64,000 bases of DNA from an uncultured Clostridia bacterium. GTDB taxonomy: Bacteria > Bacillota > Clostridia > Oscillospirales > Oscillospiraceae. The DNA lies in the NCBI GenBank assembly GCA_945864305.1, contig CAMBAJ010000001.1:22961-86960 (forward strand), in the 5' to 3' direction. A model generated the notes under the pieces. The model was not told the origin of the DNA. It searched no databases and was given only the letters and a program-made list of their open reading frames with translations. Shown piece by piece: positions 42,315 to 50,840 of this stretch. Within the stretch, counting starts at the first letter, position 1, and every line of letters begins with the position of its first letter. Position numbers and translations under genes: made by a program.

Positions 42315-42847
42315 CCCTGGTGGTAGGGGCCGCTGCCAGCGGCAAGAGCGAGTATGCGGAATCCCTGGTGCTCTCCGCCGGCCCGGCCCGGCGCATTTAC
42401 ATCGCCACTATGGAGCCTCTGGACAGCGAGAGCCATCTCCGTGTGGAGCGGCACCGCCGCCTGCGGGCGGGCAAGGGATTTGAGACTTTGGAGTGTTACA
42501 CGAATTTGCCCTCCGCGGATGTGCCGGCGGGGAGCGTTGTGTTGCTGGAGTGCCTGGGAAACCTGTGCGCCAATGAATTGTACAGCCCCGCCGGCAGCGG
42601 AGACCGGGCGGTGGAGTCCATTCTTGCCGGCTTGGAGCATTTGCGGCGCCAGTGCCGGGAAGTGGTCGTCGTCTCCAACGAGGTGTTCTCCGGCGGGAAC
42701 CGGTATCAGGGGGACACGCTGACCTATCTGCGTGTGCTGGCGGAGGTGAACCGCCGGGCAGCAGCTTCGGCGGAGCGGGTGTATGAGGTGGTGTGCGGCA
42801 TTCCCGTCTGCCACAAAGGAGGGCAAATGGCATATGCTGGTGTTTGA
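42308..42847 (+). CDS. cobU: Adenosylcobinamide kinase / guanylyltransferase CobU
   Basis: 179-residue bifunctional nucleotide-loop enzyme. P-loop LVVGAAASGKSEYAESL, YIATMEPLDSESHLRVERHRRLR with the conserved His, VLLECLGNLCANEL and VVVSNEVFSGGNRYQGDTLTYLRVLAEVNRR. Overlaps cobT by 7 bp and cobS by 14 bp. Confidence 0.95.
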   Translation: MLTLVVGAAASGKSEYAESLVLSAGPARRIYIATMEPLDSESHLRVERHRRLRAGKGFETLECYTNLPSADVPAGSVVLLECLGNLCANELYSPAGSGDRAVESILAGLEHLRRQCREVVVVSNEVFSGGNRYQGDTLTYLRVLAEVNRRAAASAERVYEVVCGIPVCHKGGQMAYAGV

Positions 42848-43610
42848 GACCATTGCCGTGGCATTTGCCATGTTTTCAGCTATCCCTGTGCCCCAACCGG
42901 TGTGGAATGATAGGAATATGCGTTATGCCCTGTGTGCCTTTCCGCTGGTGGGAGTAGTGCTGGGCCTGTTGTGGTGGTGCTGGGGCGCTTTATGCGGCGT
43001 ACTGGACCTGCCGGAGCTGCTGCAGGCGGCAGGCTTTTGTCTGCTGCCGCCGATCGTTACCGGCGGCATCCACCTGGACGGCTATGCCGATACCAGCGAT
43101 GCCTTGGCCAGCCATGCCGATCCGGTTCGCAAACAGGAAATTTTAAAGGATTCCCATTGCGGCGCTTTTGCTATCATCCGGCTGTGCGCGTATTTTGCCG
43201 GGTATTTTGCCCTGTGCGGCGCTTTGGAAGAGGACGGGCGGGCACTGGTGTGCTGTGCGCTTGGTTTTGTCCTCTCCCGCACGCTCTCGGGCTTCGCGGT
43301 GGCCGCCTTCCCCCTGGCACGGAATACGGGGCTGGTCCATACCTTTGCCACGGCGGCGGTAAAGAGCCGGGTGCGGCTGGCTCTGGCCCTCTGGGCGGCA
43401 GCCATGGCGGGGGCCATGTACCTCATCGGTGGCTTGAGCGGCGGGGCGATGGTGCTTGCGGCCCTTATGACCTTCGGGTGGTATCACCGCGTGGCCGTGA
43501 GACAGTTCGGCGGTCTCTCCGGAGACTTGGCCGGATGGTTTTTGCAGAAAGCGGAATTTGGGATGCTGGCGGCCCTGGTGCTGTGCCAGCAGCTGGAGGC
43601 ATGTGTATGA
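42834..43610 (+). CDS. cobS: Adenosylcobinamide-GDP ribazoletransferase CobS
   Basis: 258-residue membrane enzyme with six or so helices that joins adenosylcobinamide-GDP and alpha-ribazole. Signatures are AFAMFSAIPVPQPVWNDRNMRYALCAFPLVG and GGIHLDGYADTSDALASHADPVRKQEILKDSHCGAFA (acidic metal-binding D-G-x-x-D-x-x-D). ATG 42834 is 10 bp from AAGGAGGG. Confidence 0.95.
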   Translation: MLVFETIAVAFAMFSAIPVPQPVWNDRNMRYALCAFPLVGVVLGLLWWCWGALCGVLDLPELLQAAGFCLLPPIVTGGIHLDGYADTSDALASHADPVRKQEILKDSHCGAFAIIRLCAYFAGYFALCGALEEDGRALVCCALGFVLSRTLSGFAVAAFPLARNTGLVHTFATAAVKSRVRLALALWAAAMAGAMYLIGGLSGGAMVLAALMTFGWYHRVAVRQFGGLSGDLAGWFLQKAEFGMLAALVLCQQLEACV

Positions 43611-43942
43611 TGTTGATCGTAGGCCCGCTGTTCAGCGGGAAACGGCAGGCGGCCATGGATATCCTGGGCTGGAGCCGGGAGGAACTGGAGAAGCGGGCAG
43701 TCTGGGATGTGCAGGACCTGGCGGCTTCCGCGGAGGACTTGCCCGCCCTGGCCGAAAATCTGTCCCACCGGGATGTGGTGATTGCAACGGAGGTGGGCGG
43801 CGGGGTGGTTCCGATGGACCCCGCGGAACGGGCTGCCCGGGAAGCGGCAGGCCGTCTGACCTGCCTGCTGGCCCAGCGGGCGGAGACCGTGGTGCGGGTA
43901 TTTTGCGGTATTCCCACGGTATTGAAGGGAAAACTCCCTTGA
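43607..43942 (+). CDS. Short CobU-like P-loop protein
   Basis: 111-residue protein starting MMLIVGPLFSGKRQAAMDILG, with a CobU-like Walker A (GPLFSGKR), and HRDVVIATEVGGGVVPMDPAERAAREAAGRLTCLLAQRAETVVRVFCGIPTVLKG, which corresponds to the NEVG.G.VP....R.FRD..G..N..lA...D.V..v..G.P..lK end of CobU. The middle part with the His-dependent guanylylation site is missing. GGAGG lies 7 bp before ATG 43607 and the start overlaps the cobS stop. It may be a degenerate second CobU or an accessory kinase. Confidence 0.8.
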   Translation: MMLIVGPLFSGKRQAAMDILGWSREELEKRAVWDVQDLAASAEDLPALAENLSHRDVVIATEVGGGVVPMDPAERAAREAAGRLTCLLAQRAETVVRVFCGIPTVLKGKLP

Positions 43943-44547
43943 AGGTCTGGCTTCTTCGCCATGGCCGGACGGCCTATAACCGGGAGCAGCGCTATCAGGG
44001 CCTGCGGGATATTCCGCTCTCCCCGGAGGGGGAGGCGGAACTGCGGCAGGCGGATTTCGCTCCGGAGACCGTGTGGGTCTCCCCCCTGTGCCGCGCCCGG
44101 CGGACAGCGGAGATTTTATTTCCGTCCGCCCGGCAGGTGGTAGTGGAGGATCTGAGGGAAATGGACTTCGGCGCCTTTGAGGGACGGAATTATGCGGAGA
44201 TGGAGCATGATCCGGATTACCGGGCCTGGGTAGACGGCGGCTGTGAGGGCCGCTGCCCCGGCGGAGAGAGCCGGACAGAGTTTTGTGACAGGGTATGCGG
44301 CGCAATGGAGCACCTGCTGGAGGATACGCTGGAGCGAAATGAAGGCTGCCTGACAGTGGTCGCCCACGGCGGTGTGCTGATGGCTTTCATGGAGCGCTTT
44401 GCCCTGCCGGAACGGGGATATTTTGACTGGAATGCCCCCTGTGGCGGCGGATATGTGCTGGACTGGGAGAAAGACCTGTGGCAATCCGGCCGGAAGCTCC
44501 GGCTTTTGAGAGAAGTGCGTTATACGAAAGGTGGAAGCACATGCTGA
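43939..44547 (+). CDS. cobC: Histidine phosphatase, alpha-ribazole phosphatase type
   Basis: 202-residue phosphoglycerate-mutase-like phosphatase. Catalytic RHG in VWLLRHGRTAYNREQRYQGLRDIPLS, second Arg in VSPLCRARRTAEILF, acidic EMDFGAFEGR, and second His in VVAHGGVLMAF. The start is TTG 43939, overlapping the stop of the preceding gene (TTGA), with AAGGGA 8 bp upstream. CobC role is inferred from position in the operon. Confidence 0.88.
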   Translation: MKVWLLRHGRTAYNREQRYQGLRDIPLSPEGEAELRQADFAPETVWVSPLCRARRTAEILFPSARQVVVEDLREMDFGAFEGRNYAEMEHDPDYRAWVDGGCEGRCPGGESRTEFCDRVCGAMEHLLEDTLERNEGCLTVVAHGGVLMAFMERFALPERGYFDWNAPCGGGYVLDWEKDLWQSGRKLRLLREVRYTKGGSTC

Positions 44548-45503
44548 TCGTAAAAGCAGCGGTCTGTGGTTTTGTTCTGGATTGCTTTCTGGGAGACCCG
44601 GCGTGGATGTCGCACCCAGTTGTCTATATGGGAAAGCTGATCACATGGGCGGAGAAGTTCCTCCGGGCCAGGTTCCCAAAAACACAGAAGGGGGAATTCC
44701 GGGCGGGACTTTGTTTGGCGGCGGGACTACCCCTCATAACGCTGCTCTTCACAGGCACCATCTGTCTGCTGGCGGCGTGGCTCCACCCGGCGGTGGGTTT
44801 TGCGGTGCAGACCCTCTGGTGCTGGCAGGCCCTGGCCATGCGGGACCTGGCGTTGGAGAGCCGGAATGTCTGGAAGGAACTCCAAAAGGAGGACTTGCCT
44901 GCCGCTAGAAAGGCGGTGGGACGCATCGTCGGGCGGGACACGGAGCGGCTGACGGCAGAAGGCGTCATCAGAGCCGCCGTGGAGACGGTGTCGGAAAACT
45001 TCTCCGACGGCGTGGCCGCGCCCATGCTCTATATGCTCCTGGGCGGCGCGCCGCTGGCCCTTATGTACAAGTCCATCAACACCATGGACAGCATGGTAGG
45101 ATACAAGAACGAAAAATATCTGTGGTTTGGCCGGGCGGCGGCAAAGTTGGATGACGCGGCCAATTACATCCCTGCCCGCATCTCGGCCCTTTGCTGGATC
45201 GCATCCGCGGCATTGACCGGACAGGACTGGAAAGGTGCGTGGCGCATCTGGCGGCGGGACCGCCGCTGCCATGCCAGTCCCAATTCCGCTCAGACGGAGG
45301 CGGCTTGCGCCGGCTCTCTGGGTGTCCAGTTGGCGGGGCCGGCCTGGTATTTTGGCGAGCTGTATGACAAGCCCACGATCGGCGATGCGCTGCGCCCAGT
45401 GGAGACCGATGATATTTTGCAGGCGATTCGGATGATGATAGCTGCAAGCACGCTCCTGCTGGCGGTATGCGTGGCGGTCCGGTTGGGACTGTGCTGCATT
45501 TAA
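44541..45503 (+). CDS. cbiB: Adenosylcobinamide-phosphate synthase CbiB
   Basis: 320-residue membrane protein attaching aminopropanol phosphate to adenosylcobyric acid. Typical start VLDCFLGDPAWMSHPVVYMGKLITWAEKFLR and the motif DTERLTAEGVIRAAVETVSENFSDGVAAPMLYMLLGGAPLALMYKSINTMDSMVGYKN are present. ATG 44541 follows AAAGGTGGA and lies just before the cobC stop. Confidence 0.95.
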   Translation: MLIVKAAVCGFVLDCFLGDPAWMSHPVVYMGKLITWAEKFLRARFPKTQKGEFRAGLCLAAGLPLITLLFTGTICLLAAWLHPAVGFAVQTLWCWQALAMRDLALESRNVWKELQKEDLPAARKAVGRIVGRDTERLTAEGVIRAAVETVSENFSDGVAAPMLYMLLGGAPLALMYKSINTMDSMVGYKNEKYLWFGRAAAKLDDAANYIPARISALCWIASAALTGQDWKGAWRIWRRDRRCHASPNSAQTEAACAGSLGVQLAGPAWYFGELYDKPTIGDALRPVETDDILQAIRMMIAASTLLLAVCVAVRLGLCCI

Positions 45504-45514
45504 GGGAGAACGAT

Positions 45515-46573
45515 ATGAAGCATGAACTGACGCACGGCGGCGATTGGGCCGGTTTTCTGAGTAATCGGGGATACCTGCCCTTGGACTATTCCTCCAATAT
45601 CAGCCCCCTTGGCGTCCCGCCGGGCGTACAGGAGGCGCTGCGGAAAACGGCGGCGAAGGCGGACCGGTATCCGGACCCGCTGTGCCGGGAGCTGCGGAAG
45701 GCGCTGTCCCGGAAAGAGAGCATTCCGGAGGAGCAAATCCTCTGCGGAAACGGTGCGGCGGACTTGATTTTCCGGGCGGTGCTGGCCCGGCGGCCCCGCC
45801 GGGCACTGGTGACGGCGCCGACCTTTGCAGAATATGAGACCGCGCTGGATACCGTGGGATGCGTGGTGGAACATGCAATGCTGAAAGTGGAAGACGGTTT
45901 TGCCTTGGGCAAGGGGTTTTTGAGTGCCATTACACCGGAGACGGATATGGTATTTCTCTGTGAGCCCAACAATCCCACCGGAGTGACCACCGCCCCCGCA
46001 TTGCTGACGCAAATTCTGAAGCGGTGCCGGGAGACCGGGACGATGCTGGTCGTAGATGAGTGCTTCAGCGACTTTCTGGATGCGCCGGAGGACCACACCA
46101 GAGAAGGGGATTTGGCGAAGTTTCCGAATCTTTTGCTGCTGAAGGCGTTCACAAAGCTGTATGCTATGGCGGGCGTCCGTTTGGGATACGTACTGTGCGC
46201 TGACACAGATTTCTTGGAGCGGATGCGCCAGATGGGACAGCCATGGGCGGTCTCCTCTCTGGCGCAGGCGGCGGGTGTGGCTGCTTTGCGGGAGACAGAC
46301 TATGTGCGGCAAGTACGGGAGCTGACGATGACAGAGCGGGCATGGCTGATACAGCAGTTGGCCGGTCTGGGCCTGCGGGTGATTCCGGGAGAGGCAAACT
46401 ATTTGCTGTTCCAGAGCCCCCGCCCCCTGTCGGAACCGCTGGAACAGCAGGGTATCCTGCTTCGGAACTGTGGAAATTATGTGGGACTGGATGATACATG
46501 GTACCGCATCGCGGTGCGGACACGAACAGATAACCAGCGGCTGATCGAGGCGCTGGGGGAGGTGCTCCGATGA
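45515..46573 (+). CDS. cobD: Threonine-phosphate decarboxylase CobD
   Basis: 352-residue PLP enzyme of the aminotransferase I/II fold making (R)-1-amino-2-propanol phosphate. HGGDWAGFLSNRGYLPLDYSSNISPLGVPPGV is the CobD-type N-terminus; CEPNNPTGV, VDECFSDFLD (PLP-binding Asp) and LKAFTKLYAMAGVRLGY (PLP Lys) are intact. Histidinol-phosphate aminotransferases look similar; context decides. AAGGGAG precedes ATG 45515. Confidence 0.93.
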   Translation: MKHELTHGGDWAGFLSNRGYLPLDYSSNISPLGVPPGVQEALRKTAAKADRYPDPLCRELRKALSRKESIPEEQILCGNGAADLIFRAVLARRPRRALVTAPTFAEYETALDTVGCVVEHAMLKVEDGFALGKGFLSAITPETDMVFLCEPNNPTGVTTAPALLTQILKRCRETGTMLVVDECFSDFLDAPEDHTREGDLAKFPNLLLLKAFTKLYAMAGVRLGYVLCADTDFLERMRQMGQPWAVSSLAQAAGVAALRETDYVRQVRELTMTERAWLIQQLAGLGLRVIPGEANYLLFQSPRPLSEPLEQQGILLRNCGNYVGLDDTWYRIAVRTRTDNQRLIEALGEVLR

Positions 46574-48060
46574 GCAGAGCAAAGTGCATCATGGTGCAGG
46601 GCACCATGTCCGGGGCGGGGAAGAGCCTGCTGTGCGCCGGACTGTGCCGGGTGTTTCGGCAGGACGGATGGCGGGTGGCCCCCTTTAAGAGCCAGAACAT
46701 GGCGCTGAACAGCTATGTCACACGACAGGGATTGGAGATGGGCCGGGCCCAGGTGATGCAGGCGGAGGCCGCAGGCATCCAGCCGGACGTTCGGATGAAT
46801 CCCATCTTGATCAAGCCCTCCAGCGACACCGGCAGCCAGGTCATTGTCAATGGAGAGATTCGGGGCCAGATGACTGCCGCGGAGTATTTCCGCTATAAAA
46901 AGCAGTTGATTCCCGAGGTCCTGGCGGCCTATGAGAGCCTTGCGGCGGAAAACGACCTCATCGTCATCGAGGGCGCAGGCTCCCCGGCGGAGATCAACCT
47001 GCGGGCGGACGACATTGTAAACATGGGCCTGGCAGAGTTGGTGGATGCTCCGGTGCTGCTGGCGGGAGACATCGACCGGGGCGGCGTGTTTGCCCAGCTG
47101 TACGGCACGGTGGCCCTGCTGCAGCCGGAAGAGCAGGCCCGTGTCAAGGGCCTTATTATCAACAAGTTCCGGGGTGACCCGGAGATCCTGCGGCCAGGTC
47201 TTGCCCAATTGGAGGAGCTGACCGGCATTCCCGTGCTGGGCACGGTCCCCTACCTGCATGTGGATGTGGACGACGAGGATTCCCTGGCACCCTGCCTGGA
47301 GCAGAGAGAGTCCCACAAGCCCATTGACATCGCGGTGGTCCGCCTGCCCCGCATCTCCAATTTCACGGACTTCCTGCCATTGGAATGTCACCCGCTTTTG
47401 GGCGTGCGGTATGTCAGCCGTGCGGATGAACTGGGCGTGCCGGACATGGTGATCCTGCCCGGGACCAAGAGCACCATGGCGGACCTGCTGTGGATGCGGG
47501 AAAACGGCCTGGAGGCGGCGGTGCAGAAGCTGGCCTCCCGGGGAACGCCGGTCCTTGGCGTCTGCGGCGGCTATCAGATGCTGGGCGAGGAGATCACGGA
47601 CCTCCACGGCGCGGAGGGCGCCCTGACAGCCCTGCGGGGGATGGGGCTTCTGCCGTGCAAAACCGCGTTTGAGCCGGAAAAGACCCGGACCCGCGTCGGA
47701 GCCCGGGTCATTGGCGGGCCGCTGGAGCAGGCCGCGCTGGATGGCTACGAGATTCACATGGGAATGACGGAGGTCCGGGGAGAGCCGTTCTGCCTTCTGG
47801 AAAACGGCCGGAAGGACGGCTGCCGCAGCGGCAATGTGTTCGGCACCTATCTTCACGGACTGTTTGACAGCGGCGAGCTGACGGAAAAGCTGGCGGACTG
47901 GCTCTGCGGCCGGAAGGGAATACAGGCCGGGCACGCGGCGCCGGAATCCTGGCGGCAGCACAAGGAACATCAGTACGATATTCTGGCGGAGGGCCTGCGC
48001 AAGGCACTGGACATGGCGGCGGTCCGCCGTATTCTGGAAGAGGAGGAAACGGGAAGATGA
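46570..48060 (+). CDS. cbiP: Cobyric acid synthase CbiP
   Basis: 496-residue glutamine-dependent amidase for the b, d, e and g side chains. P-loop-like MVQGTMSGAGKSLLCAGLCR, PFKSQNMALNSYVTRQGLEMGRAQVMQAEAA, DIDRGGVFAQLYGT, VILPGTKSTMADLLWMR and the triad-type VLGVCGGYQMLG (nucleophilic Cys) plus YLHGLFD. Start overlaps cobD by 4 bp. Confidence 0.96.
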   Translation: MSRAKCIMVQGTMSGAGKSLLCAGLCRVFRQDGWRVAPFKSQNMALNSYVTRQGLEMGRAQVMQAEAAGIQPDVRMNPILIKPSSDTGSQVIVNGEIRGQMTAAEYFRYKKQLIPEVLAAYESLAAENDLIVIEGAGSPAEINLRADDIVNMGLAELVDAPVLLAGDIDRGGVFAQLYGTVALLQPEEQARVKGLIINKFRGDPEILRPGLAQLEELTGIPVLGTVPYLHVDVDDEDSLAPCLEQRESHKPIDIAVVRLPRISNFTDFLPLECHPLLGVRYVSRADELGVPDMVILPGTKSTMADLLWMRENGLEAAVQKLASRGTPVLGVCGGYQMLGEEITDLHGAEGALTALRGMGLLPCKTAFEPEKTRTRVGARVIGGPLEQAALDGYEIHMGMTEVRGEPFCLLENGRKDGCRSGNVFGTYLHGLFDSGELTEKLADWLCGRKGIQAGHAAPESWRQHKEHQYDILAEGLRKALDMAAVRRILEEEETGR

Positions 48061-48725
48061 AAGAGCAGCACACGCAGCCGGCGGACATTGAGCGGACCAG
48101 TATGGCTATCATTGAGCAGGAATTGCGGGCCCGGGGAATTTCTCTGCCAACCGAGACGGCACCGGTGATCAAGCGGGTGATCCATACCACTGCGGATTTT
48201 GAATACGTGGAGGCCCTGCGTTTTACAGAGAACGCCGTGGCACTGGGCACAGCGGCTATGAGGCAGGGTGTAATCGTGACTGATACCAACATGGCCTGCG
48301 CGGGCATCAGCAAGCCGGCCCTGTCCCGCCTGGGCGGAGAGGCCCATTGCTTCATGGCGGAGCCCGCCGTGGCGGAGGAAGCCCGGCGGCAGGAAACCAC
48401 CCGGGCGGCGGTGTCCATGGCTTTGGCGCTGGAGACCTGGGAACATCCGGTACTGGCAGTCGGCAACGCTCCCACCGCCCTGCTCCGCATCGCGGAACTG
48501 CTGGAGGAGGGCAAGCGCCCGGCATTGGTGATCGGTGTGCCGGTGGGCTTTGTCAACGTGGTGGAGAGCAAGGAGCGGCTTCTGGAGGCCTGCCAGCGCC
48601 ACGGCGTTCCCGCCATTGTGGCGCTGGGCCGGAAGGGCGGCAGCAATGTGGCGGCAGCCATCTGCAATGCCCTGCTGTACAGCGCTGCCGGTCAGCTGGA
48701 CCCGGCGGCCCGGGGCTGGAATTGA
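48057..48725 (+). CDS. cbiC: Cobalt-precorrin-8 methylmutase CbiC
   Basis: 222-residue mutase moving the C11 methyl to C12. Features: PADIERTSMAIIEQEL, VIKRVIHTTADFEY with the catalytic His, TDTNMACAGISKPALSRLGGEAHCFMAE and VGVPVGFVNVVESKERLLE. Last gene of the cobalamin unit; its start overlaps the cbiP stop. Confidence 0.96.
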   Translation: MKEQHTQPADIERTSMAIIEQELRARGISLPTETAPVIKRVIHTTADFEYVEALRFTENAVALGTAAMRQGVIVTDTNMACAGISKPALSRLGGEAHCFMAEPAVAEEARRQETTRAAVSMALALETWEHPVLAVGNAPTALLRIAELLEEGKRPALVIGVPVGFVNVVESKERLLEACQRHGVPAIVALGRKGGSNVAAAICNALLYSAAGQLDPAARGWN

Positions 48726-48752
48726 ATGATTGCTTTCTGAAGATAAAAAGGA

Positions 48753-48789
48753 AACGCCTTCTGATGCGGTGCGCATCAGAAGGCGTTTT
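48753..48789. terminator. Terminator of the cobalamin operon
   Basis: AACGCCTTCTGATGCG, loop GTG, CGCATCAGAAGGCGTT and TTTT; the minus side also has CCTTTTT, so it is potentially bidirectional. Confidence 0.93.
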
Positions 48790-49197
48790 GCCTGTATTTG
48801 GGTTAAAAGCTTGTTTGATGGGAAAGCTCGCGTTTCATCCAACGCCGGTTTGCGGGGCACCGTCAAAAGTCGGACCTTATCGTTTGCCGATAGGACTGTT
48901 TTCAGACCTCCCGCCAGTTGGCCGGAAAAACAAAATAAACATACCGGGCCTGATTGGCGCGCGGAAATGAATATGGGTAATTTTTTGGGGGATGGGATAT
49001 AAGCACATCGCCCGGATGGCCGGTCAGGACCGTGCCACTGTCCAGAACAGTCTCTAGCGTTCCCTCCATCACATGTATTCATACATAAAATTTCAGTGCG
49101 AAAACCCATTACTGTTTGGTGATAAGAGGACACGCCGGCCCTCTTTTCAGCCTTGAGAGGCTATCTCTCTATTATTGCAGAAAATATATCACCGATA
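48790..49197. other. Intergenic stretch without a supportable gene
   Basis: Both strands show only short or antisense frames with no ribosome binding site. It has no recognisable RNA motif. Confidence 0.5.
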
Positions 49198-49410
49198 CTA
49201 CAAGCAGAGTATCACCGTATTTTTCTGAAGATAGTAAGTCGCCGTTTGCTTGATGGATTTCACAATATTACATACTCGGTCGGTTATATCGCGTTCAACT
49301 AACAGATGGGTATGGTTCTTATCTGCCTCCATATTGAAAGAGGTGCAGTCCTTATAAGGAAGCTGTGCCTTCGGATGGACTTGAAACAATTTGATTTTCA
49401 TTTTCAACAA
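49198..49410 (-). pseudogene. Decayed IS200-like transposase fragment
   Basis: The minus-strand frame contains FNMEADKNHTHLLVERDITDRVCNIVKSIKQTATYYLQK, matching the HUH region (N-H-T-H-L-L) and following helix of IS200/IS605 Y1 transposases. The N-terminal beta strand is only weakly visible upstream, and the frame stops before the region of the catalytic Tyr. So this is a relic, not a working element. Confidence 0.6.
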
Positions 49411-49849
49411 GATGGCGTGGTGGAAGTCACGCTTTCCTTTTTTTGCATCTTTTTGGAATGCCGGAAAGTAAAAAAGCCCGGATTACGCTATCGGCAAAGC
49501 GAACGGCGTATAGACTCCACGGGATAAAAGCGGTGTAAGGCTGCAAATGTTTCACTATTATGACGTTCAAGGGATATCCTCAGAGTTACAGAATTAAAAC
49601 ATCAGGCACGGCCACAGGGATGGGCGGAAGTGATTCAGGTTTGCAGACCTGTTGTTTCATTCGCAGAATTACCGGTACCAAGACAGGCCTCCTGCAGCGA
49701 TGCAAAATGTTCTGCTACACTGTATGCTGACAATGTCAGCATTGGCACAATTTATCCGCCGCAAGCAGCCTCCGGGCCGAAGGGAGAGCTGCATTGAGTC
49801 AGAAGCCGGCTCGTTGATGAGCATGCTTTTCCCTGTGAAAGAAAATGAA
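49411..49849. other. Intergenic stretch without a supportable gene
   Basis: Only a frame at 49652-49903 reaches 80 codons. It has no ribosome binding site and overlaps the promoter of the next gene. I see no RNA motif here. Confidence 0.5.
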
Positions 49850-49878
49850 TTGACCTGCTCGGCAAAACGGGTTATGAT
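49850..49878 (+). promoter_or_regulatory. Promoter of the DUF2284 gene
   Basis: TTGACC, 17-bp spacer, TATGAT, about 70 bp before the GTG start. Confidence 0.7.
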
Positions 49879-49948
49879 GGCACTGAAGTTAGGAAAATTT
49901 TGAGGCAGAAGCTATAAGACGAGACTTGATGTTAGGCGGTGAATTCCT

Positions 49949-50794
49949 GTGGACCATGCGGAAGTAAAGGTCGTCACATTACCAGTGGAGGAATGGCTGG
50001 AACAGTATTGCGTACCCGAAAAATTTGCGGGTGCCTGCGAGACCTGCCCGGATTACGGGAAGGTCTGGTCTTGTCCGCCGGGGCTTCCGCCTGTGAAAGA
50101 GCTTTTCGCATCATTTGACCGGGTGCATCTCATCGGCATGAAGGTGGTTTATAGAAAAGAGACCCGGGAGGCGGCCACCACCCCGGAAAAGACCGACCGC
50201 CTGCGGGCGGCTACTTACGGAAAGGCGAAGCGGGTCCTTCTGGAGTCGCTGCTGGAATTGGAAAAGTCCATTCCTGGCAGCTGGAGCCTGGCGGCGGGCC
50301 GGTGTGAGTTGTGCGACCGGTGCAGCCGGGTGGACGGCCTGCCCTGCCGGATGCCGGAGCGGCTGCGGTACTCCTTTTCAGGTTTTGGGTTTGATTTGAC
50401 GCGGATCGCCAGGGAGGTGCTAGGGCTGGAGCTGATTTGGAGTTCTCAGGGGCTGCCAGCGTACAATGTGGCGATTGCGGCACTTCTGGAGCGGCGGCGT
50501 CCAAATGCGGAACAGCGGTACCTAGTGGAGAGTCAGCGGCCATGGCAGCTCTTCCAGGAAGAGGTGGCAGGTGTCCTGCGGCAGATGGGATGCACGGTCC
50601 TGCGGCAGAACAGCGGAGAGCGGCTTTCAGTTGCCGACCGGGCCACCGGCGACACCTATGAACTGGTGTTCTGTCCGGAGGCCCCCCAGATGAAACTGGG
50701 GAGCAGAACGGGCCCTGGCCGTCGGCTGAACCGCCTCTCGGAGCACCTGCAACTGTGCTTCCCAGAGATGACCCCCATGCCGGACAAGCCATAA
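49949..50794 (+). CDS. DUF2284-type metal-binding protein
   Basis: 281-residue protein. Its first ~175 residues carry the DUF2284 cysteine pattern: CETCPDYGKVWSCPPGLP and AGRCELCDRCSRVDGLPCRMPERLRYSFSGFGFDLTRIA, suggesting an iron-sulfur or zinc site. The remaining ~100 residues form a C-terminal extension with no motif I know. The start is GTG. DUF2284 proteins often accompany corrinoid-linked genes, and this one lies next to the cobalamin block; any functional link is inference. Confidence 0.85.
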   Translation: MDHAEVKVVTLPVEEWLEQYCVPEKFAGACETCPDYGKVWSCPPGLPPVKELFASFDRVHLIGMKVVYRKETREAATTPEKTDRLRAATYGKAKRVLLESLLELEKSIPGSWSLAAGRCELCDRCSRVDGLPCRMPERLRYSFSGFGFDLTRIAREVLGLELIWSSQGLPAYNVAIAALLERRRPNAEQRYLVESQRPWQLFQEEVAGVLRQMGCTVLRQNSGERLSVADRATGDTYELVFCPEAPQMKLGSRTGPGRRLNRLSEHLQLCFPEMTPMPDKP

Positions 50795-50801
50795 AAATAG
50801 A

Positions 50802-50837
50802 AAAAAGCAAGAGGACGTTTCCATCCTCTTGCTTTTT
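50802..50837. terminator. Bidirectional terminator
   Basis: AAAAAGCAAGAGGA (50802-50815) and TCCTCTTGCTTTTT (50824-50837) pair over 14 bp, with A and T runs on each side, between two convergent genes. Confidence 0.93.
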
Positions 50838-50840
50838 GCG

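Noticed and set aside
48730..49002. 90-codon plus-strand frame after cbiC
   Set aside because: It runs through the operon terminator and has no ribosome binding site.
49652..49903. 83-codon plus-strand frame
   Set aside because: No ribosome binding site, no recognisable composition, and it overlaps the promoter of the DUF2284 gene.
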